64,000 nt of DNA from Aphelenchoides besseyi (taxonomy: Eukaryota > Nematoda > Chromadorea > Rhabditida > Aphelenchoididae): positions 7,874,001-7,938,000 of the forward strand of contig JAMPIQ010000002.1 in the NCBI GenBank assembly GCA_024699855.1, given 5' to 3'. The translations under genes were made by a program, and so were the position numbers. Each line of letters begins with the position of its first letter. Within the stretch, counting starts at the first letter, position 1. The notes under the pieces were generated by a model. It ran no database searches, was not told where the DNA came from, and was given only the letters and a program-made list of their open reading frames with translations. This document shows, piece after piece, positions 11,383-25,171 of this stretch.

Positions 11383-11418
11383 TGAAGTCGATGCACGGAT
11401 CTTCGCATTCCGATCGAT

Positions 11419-11799
11419 GGCGCGAAGAAAACTGATGGTTGTGCTCGTCGCTCAACCATTCGTTTGTAGTCTATTAGTCCAAGTGAATTCGTATCATGAA
11501 GGAATGAAGGCAACAATAATAGACGAGTTCAATTACTGGGATGCATGCGGGTGGATGTCCGACGAATGCACTCAAATTGCCTTTGTCAACTGCAAAGTCC
11601 GGGATTTATCAGGCCAAGTCTCGACTTCAACTCGTCTTCCCATTCATCTCTACTTCGGTTTATAGACGGACGTTCTCCAACATATTTCATGGACGAACAG
11701 CCAACGTTGGCATGGCAACCAAGCGAGAAATCTTCGCGGATTTCTTCGCTCGAATGGATTTTCAGTCTCATCAGAAACTCAATCAACGTAAAACCTTGA
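11419..11799 (+). CDS. Possible small secreted protein, divergent from CNG gene
   Basis: An ATG at 11419 opens MARRKLMVVLVAQPFVCSLL, a plausible signal peptide. Joining GG at the weak donor near 11552 to the acceptor TTTATCAG near 11612 gives a continuous reading through RFIDGRSPTYFMDEQ to a stop at 11799. The donor is poor, so the model is tentative. The start lies only 36 bp from the CNG start on the other strand, which would mean a very compact shared promoter. I do not recognise the product. Confidence 0.3.
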
Positions 11800-12087
11800 A
11801 ACTAATTAGTCCAAGTGAAAACTTAGAGCACTGAAGTTGAATTCCGCAATATACAGTCGTTGACATGGGCTTGTTAATCTCAACACTAATTTGCAACGTT
11901 GATCAAAACAGTTGACATAACGAATCGAACTATTGTATTATAAGCGAGTGTAGATTAATCGTTCTAGTGACTTCAACAACCAAATTGTAATTTAAACGGG
12001 TTTATCGAGTGCTTGCTAATCGATTAAACAATCTAAGTTGATTAGTTGATTGTCATCTTTGCAATTTCAATTACATGATCGTCCAGT

Positions 12088-12297
12088 CTAATGGCGTTCG
12101 ACAGCAATCGAGGTGATGAAAAGAAAATTGGCAATTTGTGAGATTTCCTTCAGAATATTTTCGCTCAAAAGAAAGTGCAAAGACTTTTGAGTTGTGGCAT
12201 ATGCTTCAACGTTCCGCCCTTTTATGTTCAGGCCTCGCAGTCCGTTGGGAAAACGAACCGTCGATGTTTGTTCTTTGAAGTGCAGAGTTCTTTTCAT
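12088..12297 (-). CDS. Small unrecognised open frame (69 codons)
   Basis: A complete ATG-to-TAG frame with good codon use (starts MKRTLHFKEQTSTVRFPNGL). The opposite strand over the same bases is also open and lies in frame with the downstream four-helix membrane gene, so either this small protein is real or the bases belong to a 5' extension of that gene. I cannot decide from sequence alone. Confidence 0.25.
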   Translation of the reverse strand: MKRTLHFKEQTSTVRFPNGLRGLNIKGRNVEAYATTQKSLHFLLSENILKEISQIANFLFITSIAVERH

Positions 12298-12369
12298 ATT
12301 TTGAAGTCACTAGCCAATTATATCAATTTGTTTGCGCTAACAAATGATCCAAGCATTCTAATTAAGAAA

Positions 12370-13134
12370 ATGAAAGCTAACGAGGAGTTAGAAGATTGTC
12401 TGCCAACATCCGATTTGCCAACCGAAATCCTTCCGCCAGCTAAAAGTCTACCAAATTACCGTTGTTTCTTTGGCCTCTGCCATGTTTATGTGAGTTAAAG
12501 TCAGTTGATTACTAATCTACTTTGAGGTTAAGAAAATTTCGAAATTCATACTCGTATATCATACGATTTTACTGCTTTGTATTGTGATCTTGTTCTTTTG
12601 TGAGTCTGCTGCCTTACTGGTGCCTATGGGAGTTTTCTTCCTTGCTTCTGGTTTTGCTTTATGGCGAGGATTTGCAGCTTGGTTATGGCCTCTTGTAGTC
12701 TACTCGGTTTGATTGAAAGATGAGATTTAGGAATTGCAGAATTTTCAGGGAATATCAACGGGACTACTCGTCTTGTTTAGTGCTTATCTTTTCTTTCGAT
12801 CTGTGGTCCAGCAACATGTAACAATTGAAGAGATTGGTGCGGCAGAAGGAGTTTCATTGAACCTTTTGATTTTAGTGCTCTCCAAGACTTCGACAACAAC
12901 AATTACGGTTCTGCCGACGGTCATTCAGTTGGCGAATTTGGCTCTGTGTGCTTTTCACCTCTGGCAAACTCTCGTTCTTCGCTCAGCGCAACGATTTCTA
13001 AAGCGTGTTCAAGTTGTTCGTAAAGGTTTGTTGTTTTCTATTGTGTTCGTTTCTTTCGACGAAATTAAATTTCCTTCCAATTTGAAGAACGAAGACGTGC
13101 CGACAGCGTGCAAACGAGAACCTCAGAAGAATAA
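12370..13134 (+). CDS. Four-helix nematode membrane protein with CHV motif
   Basis: Exons 12370-12489, 12527-12706, 12749-13025 (or from 12740) and 13088-13134 join in phase to a protein of about 210 residues. An acidic/Pro-rich N-terminus is followed by NYRCFFGLCHVY, the short Cys-rich element that precedes helix 1 in a widespread nematode family of small four-pass proteins. Four hydrophobic segments follow (KFILVYHTILLLCIVILFF; LLVPMGVFFLASGFALW; GLLVLFSAYLFFRSVV; VIQLANLALCAFHLW), and the tail is basic (KERRRADS). No biochemical role is established that I know of. A second, better-resolved member lies at 54515-55511. The first methionine is uncertain because the frame is open for another 100 codons upstream. 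The stop is 114 bp from the convergent SELENBP gene. Confidence 0.65.
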
Positions 13135-13248
13135 CAATTGGACTTCGACAGACGATGTTGGTTGTCGACCTAGACGGGTCTTATTTGCTTTAAAAATAAT
13201 AGTGTTAGTTGAACAGAAATACAATAAACGTTTACATTTATTAATAGG

Positions 13249-15116
13249 TTACAATGTTTTGCAGTCACCGTTCAAGAAACGCATTTCTCGTGGAATGTGT
13301 GGCATCTCACCGTCGTCGGTTGAATTCAGATCGATGGCAAAGTTTTCGTCCAAGGTCATAGCACACGCACTATTAACGTTGATGTGAATCAGAGCAATCA
13401 ATCCGCCGTGTTTGCGTTTTTCAGGATAAATCTTATCATCCCAACTACGCAACCACGAATTGCCAACATACAAACGTCTGCCATCAAGCGAAAGCTGAAG
13501 CTTCGAAGGACCTCCTTGATAATCAATACCTCTCAGTTTTTGTCTTTTTGGCGTAAAATCCTGAAATCTGCGGAATAGAAATCGCTGCACAAATGAATTT
13601 ACAATGGTTGATATACGTAGTAGTTTAATGCTTCCATGAATGATTCCACCCAGAAAGACCTATAGAAATTCATTAATTAGTCGTTCGACAGACATCTTTC
13701 ACTCTGTGAAGCGGAGAGACGTGAAACGGATCGGAGATGTTAAAGTTTTGAACGAATCCTTGTAGCCAACAACTTACGAATAAGTTCTGATCGTTCATAG
13801 AAATTACAATGTCTACGGGAACTGCGGGCACTTCTTCCTGAATCCATCCGGAGACGTGAGCCACAGCGAATTGAAAAGCTTTTCGTGGTGCGAACTGTTC
13901 TGTTCGGGTGTTTCGATGCAGATGAAACAAACCGCCGCCAATTGTACAACAAAACGCGTGTGTCAATTCGGGATTGTGAACGAAACGAATTGAAATCGGC
14001 AGATTCCCATCGAATCGATCCAATTCGAGTCGCTGTCGTCGAATCAACGGCTCCAGATCCCAAACGTTCAGTGAAGAACCGTAAACTATAAACGCAACTG
14101 CAATTCGAAAAACATCAAACATACGATTATCGTCGTTGCTATTCGACAATTGGAATCCCAATTGAATGTGTCGTGGACTGAAAATATTCAAATGAGTGGT
14201 AGTTGCAGTCCACTTACTATCCCCATTCTGTTGAAATCAACAAATTCTGTCTCGTATGTACAGCAAAAGTTCCTCCATAAGTTGAAAACGTTGGTCGTTC
14301 GTCATCGTTAATGCGCTGTGGAACCAATGAGAAGTTTTTACGATCAATTTTGGCAAATGTTCCTTTTGGACTAAGACATCACAATCAAGTTTTCTGATAA
14401 TACAAGAAGGTACCTTCCGTTTGCGTCGCCAAGAAAAGAGCACAATAGAGGGGTACCGCGACCCGGACAACTAAAACAGTCGAGTGGAAACGAGGCATCG
14501 CGCATACTCAACTCCTGCAATTCGATACACTGAAAATAAAAGAATGTGAAGCAAACTGCAGGCCCACAAACTTTTGAAATTCGAATTTGATTTGAACTGT
14601 CAATTCCAATAACGTAAATACGAGAGGTATTGAAGCAAGGAACAACCAGATTCTGTCGATTCAAACTATTCACTTCGCTACTCTTAGCTGCTGTTCGTAC
14701 CCAAGACGCGTAAAGAAACTCGTCGCCATTTCGCGGAAGTGTAATTTCGGAAACTCGCTAAACTTCGCTCTAAATCACAATTGACATCGGACAACAAACT
14801 TGACCGTAAGTTCGACTTTGATAATCGACATCGTAAATGAATATCTTTCCGGGATATTCGGCCGAGACAGACGGGGCACATACAACCATAAAACGTTCGG
14901 AATCGAACTCCGACTAAAACTAAAGATTATCCAACGATTTCTAGACAATTTCACTTCGTCGATGGTGTGCCAACGAGTTTCGACTTCGCCGACCACCAAA
15001 TTCGTGTCGGATTCTCGTTTGATCAATTTAGACGGAGGTTCGGTCACAACTCGAACATCAACTGCGTTGTGAACTTCGTGACTCTGAAAATAGCGAAAAG
15101 TGACTTTAATTGCCAT
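13249..15116 (-). CDS. semo-1: SELENBP1 / methanethiol oxidase homologue
   Basis: Nine exons (14955-15116, 14800-14913, 14572-14757, 14414-14529, 14218-14370, 14125-14177, 13703-14085, 13603-13659, 13249-13560) give about 510 residues. Family landmarks in order: YDVDYQSRTYGQ, a block aligning with the SSRIYVVDV strand, SFLGDANG, LLISTEWG, YGSSLNVWDLE, IRFVHNPE, NISDP, GGPSKLQLSLDGRRLYV, SWDDKIYP and a C-terminal EMRFLNGDC. Methanethiol oxidases convert methanethiol to formaldehyde, hydrogen sulfide and hydrogen peroxide in the cytosol. Differences: the usual N-terminal CGNCGPGY-type element is absent, replaced by an unrelated stretch of about 50 residues encoded by the first exon, and the C-terminal DIW is missing. 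The first exon assignment is therefore the least certain part, and a change in activity is possible. Confidence 0.9.
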
Positions 15117-16072
15117 CGACTTTTAACTGTGCAAACTCCCATCTTTGCAGGTTCTTTTTAGAAGACCATTGGAGTCCAATGCACCGTCAAATTATCCGCT
15201 AAAATAAAATGACATGTATCAAAAGATTCAGTGAACTAAAAGCCAAGAACTTTGAGACTTAAGCCGGAAATCAACGTAATGCCTGGAAGTATTTGACTGT
15301 CGCTGCGATCGACAAAAGACATTCATGTAAGACTGTGGATTCAGAAAGGCCAACTACAACTTGCGCATTAGAAGGATCCCCAATTAAACTTGTTTTATAA
15401 ACAAAAGAAGTGATTAATTTCGAATTCACGTCCATAGATTTTTCTCAACAACCTCATGGGCTTCGTTTTTTCACCAAGGAGATTAGCGGTCAAACCTTTA
15501 GATTGACTTCGAATTAGACCCTCTAATCTTATAACCGATGAATTTCAATCGACCAGTTTGTTCGAACTTCTTTTGCAGCCCACAATCAAACGACATCGCA
15601 ATTTTTCGATCCTCAAAACTGAAGGCACTAATGAAGGAGTCGAATCATCGTATGCGTAACAGAATTTTCAAACGTCGAGATTAATTACGTTAATGGAAGT
15701 TTTCGATTAGCTTAATGTTTATGCGAAATCGTGATGTAACCAGAAAATTTGGTCGGCGATTTGAGTGCCGAATCGTAAACAAATTCGCAGAACAGAAACA
15801 AAAATCGACGTTCGTTTAATCGCACCAACCTGAACCAGCAACTAACCTCGTTATCTGTCCGTGGTTCAAGTAGATTTGAATAAGAGGATGCAAATTTCGA
15901 TTTTACGGCTATCGACTTTTTGTCGATTCTCATTGCACGAGTCACCGGCTCTTCGAAGTGACGGTGAGCAGTTCGAGCGACTCGTCCGAACTTCTGTTTG
16001 TTTCTTTCGGCCACTTGGTATGTTCAGATGGATAGCTGATTGTAACTTGTTCCTTTTCAGGTAGGCGGTCAG
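15117..16072. other. Intergenic; holds a 5' UTR intron or trans-splice acceptor of UBE2R
   Basis: No coding exon is supported. Just before the UBE2R start the sequence CTTG then GTATGTTC at 16018 and TCCTTTTCAG ending at 16060 form a plausible 43-nt 5' UTR intron. Alternatively the acceptor alone, 12 nt upstream of the ATG, could receive a spliced leader. Confidence 0.4.
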
Positions 16073-16852
16073 ATGACGGACAAGGCTATGGAGAAATATC
16101 GTGTGATTCGTACGTTGCAGGCCGAATTGAAGAATTTGAAATCGGAAGCACTCGAAGGATTCACGGTAAACTGCGATGAGCAAAACATGTTTTCATGGAC
16201 GGTGGGGTTGTTTGGGCCACCGGATACGTTGTACCAGGGCGGTTACTTCAAAGCGATTCTTCAATTCCCGACCAACTATCCGTTTGCACCACCAAGTTTT
16301 CGTTTCATCACAAAAATTTGGCATCCAAATGTCTATAAGATAAGCTGGATAGTAAGATTTAAGATCAAAAGCTTTGCTTTAGGACGGAAATGTGTGTATC
16401 TCAATTCTTCATTCGCCCGGTCACGATGCTCATAGTGGCGAAAATGCGACGGAACGTTGGAATCCGACTCAAAATGTTCGCACGATTCTTCTATCTATCA
16501 TTAGCCTACTGAACGAACCCAACATATCTTCGCCGGCCAACGTAAGCGCTTCGGTTGCGTTTAAGAAATGGAAAGAAACTGGCGGCAAGAGCGACGAGTT
16601 TGCAAAGATTGTCAAGTAAGTGATCGACGAAACCATTCTGATTGACAATTAGGAAAAACGTTGAAGACTCGAAATTGGAAGCGGCCAAAGATGGAGTGAA
16701 GATTCCGGAGACTGTTCATGATTACTGCACGAAGAACCCAGCAGTCATAACGGATTCAATTAACTACAGCTTTTATAACAGTGATTCGGATTATGGTAAG
16801 AAGAGCATTTCGATCACAACATGGTTTACTTGTTTTTTCAGATGAGTTTTAA
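16073..16852 (+). CDS. ubc-3: Ubiquitin-conjugating enzyme E2, CDC34/UBE2R type
   Basis: Four exons (16073-16339, 16383-16616, 16653-16795, 16842-16852), about 217 residues. The UBC fold has the [13 protein letters not shown] and [12 protein letters not shown] strands, the HPNVY turn, catalytic Cys in [12 protein letters not shown], and the 12-13-residue acidic-loop insertion before [14 protein letters not shown] that is diagnostic of CDC34/UBE2R. This E2 builds Lys48 chains with SCF cullin-RING ligases. The tail is short, ending SDSDYDEF, instead of the long acidic tail of vertebrate UBE2R. Oddity: the first intron has no GT at the place that keeps the conserved protein sequence. AAG is followed by ATAAGC (see findings). 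The alternative GTAAGA donor at 16352 gives a 31-nt intron and adds four residues (ISWI) beside the active site. Confidence 0.93.
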
Positions 16853-17389
16853 GACTAGACGGACGGGACGTAACTGATTTGTTGGGCAATGCATTTAACC
16901 ATTGGGCCATTTTTTCTTTCTTTTTTTCTCGATAGTTGCTGTGAGGCATAAATCTTGACTTTTGCTTCTATTTAAAGTTGCTATGTTTTTAGCAGAAATG
17001 ACGAGTTCCGGTTAGAAAGATGATCTATAAACGGTAAATAGTCTCAACAAATTTAGAGTTTTCGCGATCAAAACGAACGATAAGTTCACTTCGACTTCTC
17101 GTTCAATTTGTGCGCTTAATCGACCACAAACAGCTGAACCAACACTACGCTCGAAGTGCAAATTAAAGTCCATTGAAATCTAAATACGTTGCTGTTCGTC
17201 TCAACCCACATTCCACGGCCACCTGTCACGAATTTGCACATCGATCAGTTCGAAGACATCTTTATGACCAATTTTGGAATACCGCCCATGAGTTTTCAAT
17301 CTCAATGCTTTGTTTTTCAATTCAGTGCGTATTTAAGCTCATGAAGCTAATCAGTTGAATGTGTACAATTCAAGAAGCACATAAGAATA
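16853..17389. other. Intergenic, no gene seen
   Basis: Lies between two plus-strand genes. It contains poly-T tracts, probably the UBE2R 3' UTR, followed by the protease-like gene's promoter. Nothing else recognised. Confidence 0.5.
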
Positions 17390-18620
17390 ATGGACGAACT
17401 GAAGCTCAGCATCTTGTTAACGTTTATTGGAGTATTAGCGAATGCTAACGTTATTACTGTTCCATTGGCTAACTATCACGACGTTATATATCGCGGTAAT
17501 TGGAAAATTCCTAGTGATGGTTAATGCAATTAAATTTAAGGTAAAATCTCCGTTGGATCACCACTACAAACCTTCGAAGCCGTATACCATACCGGTTGTA
17601 CGTTAACTCGATTTCCGCGCGCCAAATGCGAAGCTTCCGGTCGTTTTGCTAACGCCTGTAACAACAATCAGACCTACAATCCTGCTGATTCTTACACTTC
17701 TCGTCCATCGATGGGCTTTGTTGTCGACGATGTTGAATACACGCATTTTGGTGCATCCGGTGTTCGCTTCAAAGACACTTTAACCGTAAGCAAATCCGAA
17801 ATAGCAAGCTCTTAAGTTTCATGTTCAGTTTGGAAGTCCAAATTCCCAACTCAAATTATACTCCGCCACTGTTGGAGCTTCTGAAAAAGTATGGGGTTTC
17901 GATCATTCGGTCGTTTGTTTAGCTTACCAAACACCATACATGACCGATTCAACGTTCGTTGAAATGCATAAAAATCGCGTTCTCTCAAAATCCTTAATGA
18001 CCGTTGCATTACGCAAATGTGATCGTGGAGAATGCGAAGATGGTGGAGCGGTGAGTTTAAATAAAAGATGACAAGGTTGATAGCAATTTTACAGGTTACA
18101 TTTGGCGGATTAGATAAACAACGTTGTCATTCGAAGGTGCATTGGACTGATGTGATAAGAGGCTCATTTATGTGGCGTTTCCGTTTGAATAACTTCGCTG
18201 TCAATAGAAATCGTATATCAGCAGCAAGCGAAGTTATTGCGAACACGGATACTGGTAAGTATTGTCATGCTCAGAAGCAAAAAACTTCGTTCTTCAGGCA
18301 ACTCTTATATTCACATTCCAAAAGATCTGATGCCAGTCGTCGTGAAAGAGTTGAATGCACAAAAACAAGGAAACTACTACACAGTCGATTGCAATGCAAA
18401 ATTCACGCTCAACTTTATGATCAATAGAAAAGTGTTCACTGTCAACGAGAAACACTTGATTCTTAATCAACAAATCAATGAGAAATGTGTGGTCGCAATC
18501 ACCGAGAACTCTTACAAACAACGAATGTTCATTTTGGGCGCCGCGTTCCATCGCGCCGTTTGTGTTGTCCACGATCTTGCTTCTCATATGCTTGGTTTCG
18601 CTCAATCAACCCAATTTTAA
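17390..18620 (+). CDS. Pepsin-family (A1) aspartic protease-like protein, first catalytic Asp lost
   Basis: Five exons (17390-17495, 17541-17785, 17829-18050, 18095-18254, 18298-18620), about 350 residues. A signal peptide (MDELKLSILLTFIGVLANA) leads without an obvious propeptide into YRGKISVGSPLQTFEAVY, the strand before the first active-site loop. The loop reads HTGCT where the family has DTGSS (codon CAT at 17588-17590). The second loop keeps Asp (DTGNS) before a typical helix, and the C-terminal ILGAAFHRA block aligns with the family's LGDVFLR. The flap also departs from the canonical Tyr-Gly-Thr/Ser-Gly. With one of the two catalytic aspartates gone it is unlikely to cleave peptides by the usual mechanism. 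It may bind or inhibit. It is intact, with clean splice sites, so it is not an obvious pseudogene. Confidence 0.88.
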
Positions 18621-18855
18621 CTAGTCCGTTCTCAATGTATCATGCAAATAATCCCAATATTCGTAATCAAAAAGCTGTGTCCGAAGATATGGAGGCTGAA
18701 TAAACAGAAGTGACACCATTTATCTCAACGAAACTGTCTAATGAATACAAATTTTGAACGATTTTTTGCAAAATACCAAAGTTTTCACACACCAAATGTT
18801 CCCCGTTGTAGTTGTCGAGCAATGAGAAAACAACTTCATAGCTGAAATTTTTCAG
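18621..18855. other. 3' flank, no gene seen
   Basis: Short AT-rich stretch after the protease-like gene, with nothing recognised. Confidence 0.4.
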
Positions 18856-19015
18856 AGATCAAGTGACTTGTCAATTCAACGTCTTGTTGAAGCTTCACAA
18901 CAGAGTTGTGTTAATGAAACATTAAAAAACATTGATGAGACCGCAAGTTGGGCGCACGTCAACGGAACGCGCACTCTTCCAACAACCAAGTGGTGGTATT
19001 CGACCACACAAATGA
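18856..19015 (+). CDS. Isolated candidate exon, product unknown
   Basis: A clean acceptor (AAATTTTTCAG) is followed by 53 open codons beginning RSSDLSIQRLVEASQQSC and ending at a good donor (ATGA then GTGAGTG). The segment includes KWWYST. No in-frame neighbour exon was found on either side. It could be an unrecognised exon of a gene between the protease-like gene and PI4K, or a remnant. Family unknown. Confidence 0.3.
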
Positions 19016-19567
19016 GTGAGTGCAGAATTTACTCAAAAACACGCCGCACGGATGTTTGCTCCCGCTTCTGAATGTTCTTCAATGCTGCACTTGCCATCCG
19101 AAGTCAAGACCAATGACTTGCTTTTTGGATGCAGTTGTTGGACTTGAAACTTTTTCGTTGTAATCCGATTAGAAAAAAGTTGAACTCAATTTCTCTCTAC
19201 GTCATTTTCCGTTGATGGAAACCTTCTCGTCTCGCTGTTGTTTATCGATTGAATTTCGAACGATTTCGAATTCGTATGTTGCGATCCGAAGACTCCACGG
19301 ACGCCAATCGTTCGCGCTGTTGGAAGATCGTCGCTCGTCTGTTGTTGTTGTTTGGTTGCTTTCTTTGCAATGAACATGTTTACGAATCTCCAAAATAACT
19401 TCACTTGACTCGACGTTTACGTGTATGAGTGACAATTCCTATAGACTCACTTTCAGTTCGTTTGATCGGATATTGCGATCGACTACAAATCGAATGGTTT
19501 TTGCTAATGCGGACATTTGATCGACACTCCACTCCTTCAAGAACCAGAGAAATAAAACGGGTCGTTT

Positions 19568-23660
<4,093 letters not shown>

Positions 23661-24214
23661 TGATTTCGATTAAAATCACATTTATATCGTGACTGTGATG
23701 TTTGCACGCGTAATGGAAACTGCGCCCGTTGATGTTTATATGAAAATAAAAAATGAAAAAGTTCTCAAACCATTTTCTTTTACATGAAACTTTGTCGTGG
23801 AATTCGATGTGCATTCGAAGTGGTTGACCAGGATTGACTGTTGAGAACTCTCTGTGCTCATGATCCACTTGCCTCCGTGATGTAGTCGGTTCACAATCAC
23901 GATGTTTTCAGCGTTCAACCCCCTTATAAAACATAAAAATTCAGAAACGGCAGTAAACAGGTTTTTAGAAAGTTATTATTGAACGTTTAAAAATTGAATC
24001 ATTTTATACCTGACGCTCAAATGAAGAGGCGTGCCACTTTTGTCTAAAAAAATTGTCAAAATCATTTCGCACGAAAACTTGCCTTGAACTCAAACCAAAT
24101 GGCTCGTTCAGCGCCGTATATAGCATCGCCGTCCAAATCAATTTCACACTGATGTGGTAGGCCATGTTTGATTTCGGCAAAGAACGGGACTTGCTAAAAC
24201 AACACGATCTCAGC

Positions 24215-24676
24215 ATGTTCGCAGAACTTTTAGAAGAATTACCGAAAATTGAGGACTTTTTGAATGCTGCTATTGTGACCTTGAAATCAAGCGAAATTGT
24301 ATCGATGACATCTGGGCTGAAAGCTTTCGAGGTGGCTATTTGACTTTTCAAATCAATTTTGCCATATTTCTTATAGCCAACGACTGAACAGCTTACCAAT
24401 TTCGTTAAACAAGTCTCAACGAACAATTTTTTGGGCGGCGTAACGTTTGGAAGCTCTCTTTATTCAGTTGGCTTGTCATCGGCAAAAGTGATTCAAGGGC
24501 TTTCAAAGCCGACACACTTCTTCGCGTATAAGGTTGAAAAGTGTACGTCTATTGAACCAAAACCCAATTAATTTAATGATTTAGACGTTGTCGTTACTTT
24601 CATCAAGAACTCATCGAAGGTTATGGAATACAAACAAATTTTCACTTCGCTCATCGGAAAAATGACCTCGACTTAA
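24215..24676 (+). CDS. Profilin-like protein, divergent
   Basis: Exons 24215-24331, 24377-24542 and 24585-24676 give about 124 residues, close to profilin's 125-135. An N-terminal helix (MFAELLEELPKIEDF) is followed by NAAIVTL, where profilins have the AAI strand, then the PTTEQLTNFVKQV helix, a GVTFGSSLYSV hairpin, and a C-terminal strand and helix (VVVTFIKN, YKQIFTSLIGKM). The order of secondary structure fits profilin, which binds actin monomers and poly-proline. Identity is low and key aromatic ligand residues are not obvious, so the assignment is structural inference. A start 17 codons upstream is also in frame. The exon 2 donor (GTACGT, phase 1) was chosen because it alone keeps the terminal strand and helix. 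Confidence 0.5.
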
Positions 24677-24950
24677 AACTATCTCATATCAAGTCTTAAT
24701 CTTTAACTCGGTCTTAACAATTTCGCGGTTTCAAATATCTAACGCGTTTTTTACTTTTCTCACATTCTACGATTTACGTATTTTCATTTCCATGCATCGT
24801 TTTTACAGTTCTACAAATAAATTAAGTTGATGCCACATTTAAGAAAATTGGTTTAATTTGATCATACTATTATTAGCAACAAAAGGGAGATACAGCTAAA
24901 CAGCAATGATTGCAGATAAAGCGACGATTTTTATTTAAAAGAGTCCTGAA
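24677..24950. other. AT-rich spacer, no gene seen
   Basis: Probable 3' UTRs of the profilin-like gene and, on the other strand, of the transporter remnant (an AATAAA-type hexamer occurs in both directions). Confidence 0.4.
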
Positions 24951-25061
24951 TTAACGTTTACTGGCAATTTCCTTTTGAATTTCTGCGTAATCGCGGGTCT
25001 TGGTTTCTGGACAGAACTTGAAATTTTTTCCGCTGGAAGCGTTTCGGTGCGAAATAATCCG
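24951..25061 (-). pseudogene. C-terminal remnant of an MFS sugar transporter
   Basis: Reading the minus strand from the junction at 25061 to a stop at 24951, the frame contains FKFCPETKTRDYAEIQKEI then SKR and stop. The PETK-x-R-x-x-x-EI pattern is the hallmark that closes the last helix of GLUT-type sugar transporters. No upstream exons exist: the sequence stops at 25061/25062, where an exact copy of the PI4K-beta last exon begins. I read it as the stranded last exon of a disrupted or deleted transporter gene. Confidence 0.6.
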
Positions 25062-25171
25062 GAACGATGGTCAACTCGCTGATCGACCAAAGTCGAGACT
25101 CATTGACTACCCGACTTTACGACAATTTCCAATATTACACCAATGGAATATTCTGATGATTTCGATTAAAA
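25062..25171 (+). repeat. Exact 110-bp copy of the PI4K-beta last exon and 3' end
   Basis: Bases 25062-25171 are identical by eye to 23566-23675, covering the final acceptor base, the whole 94-bp terminal exon with its stop, and 15 bp of 3' UTR. Same orientation as the parent, offset 1,496 bp. Upstream of the copy the sequence is not the parent's intron, so it is not a clean retrocopy of spliced mRNA or a simple tandem duplication of the gene end. Zero mismatches imply recent origin, conversion or selection. Confidence 0.9.

Noticed and set aside
13792..13815. A GTAAGTT donor-like site within the SELENBP homologue (after NQNLF on the minus strand, near 13780).
   Set aside because: No acceptor at a workable distance, and reading straight through gives the conserved family sequence.
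24004..24426. A 140-codon minus-strand frame.
   Set aside because: It is antisense to the first exons of the profilin-like gene, lacks splice logic, and the plus strand gives a better structural match.
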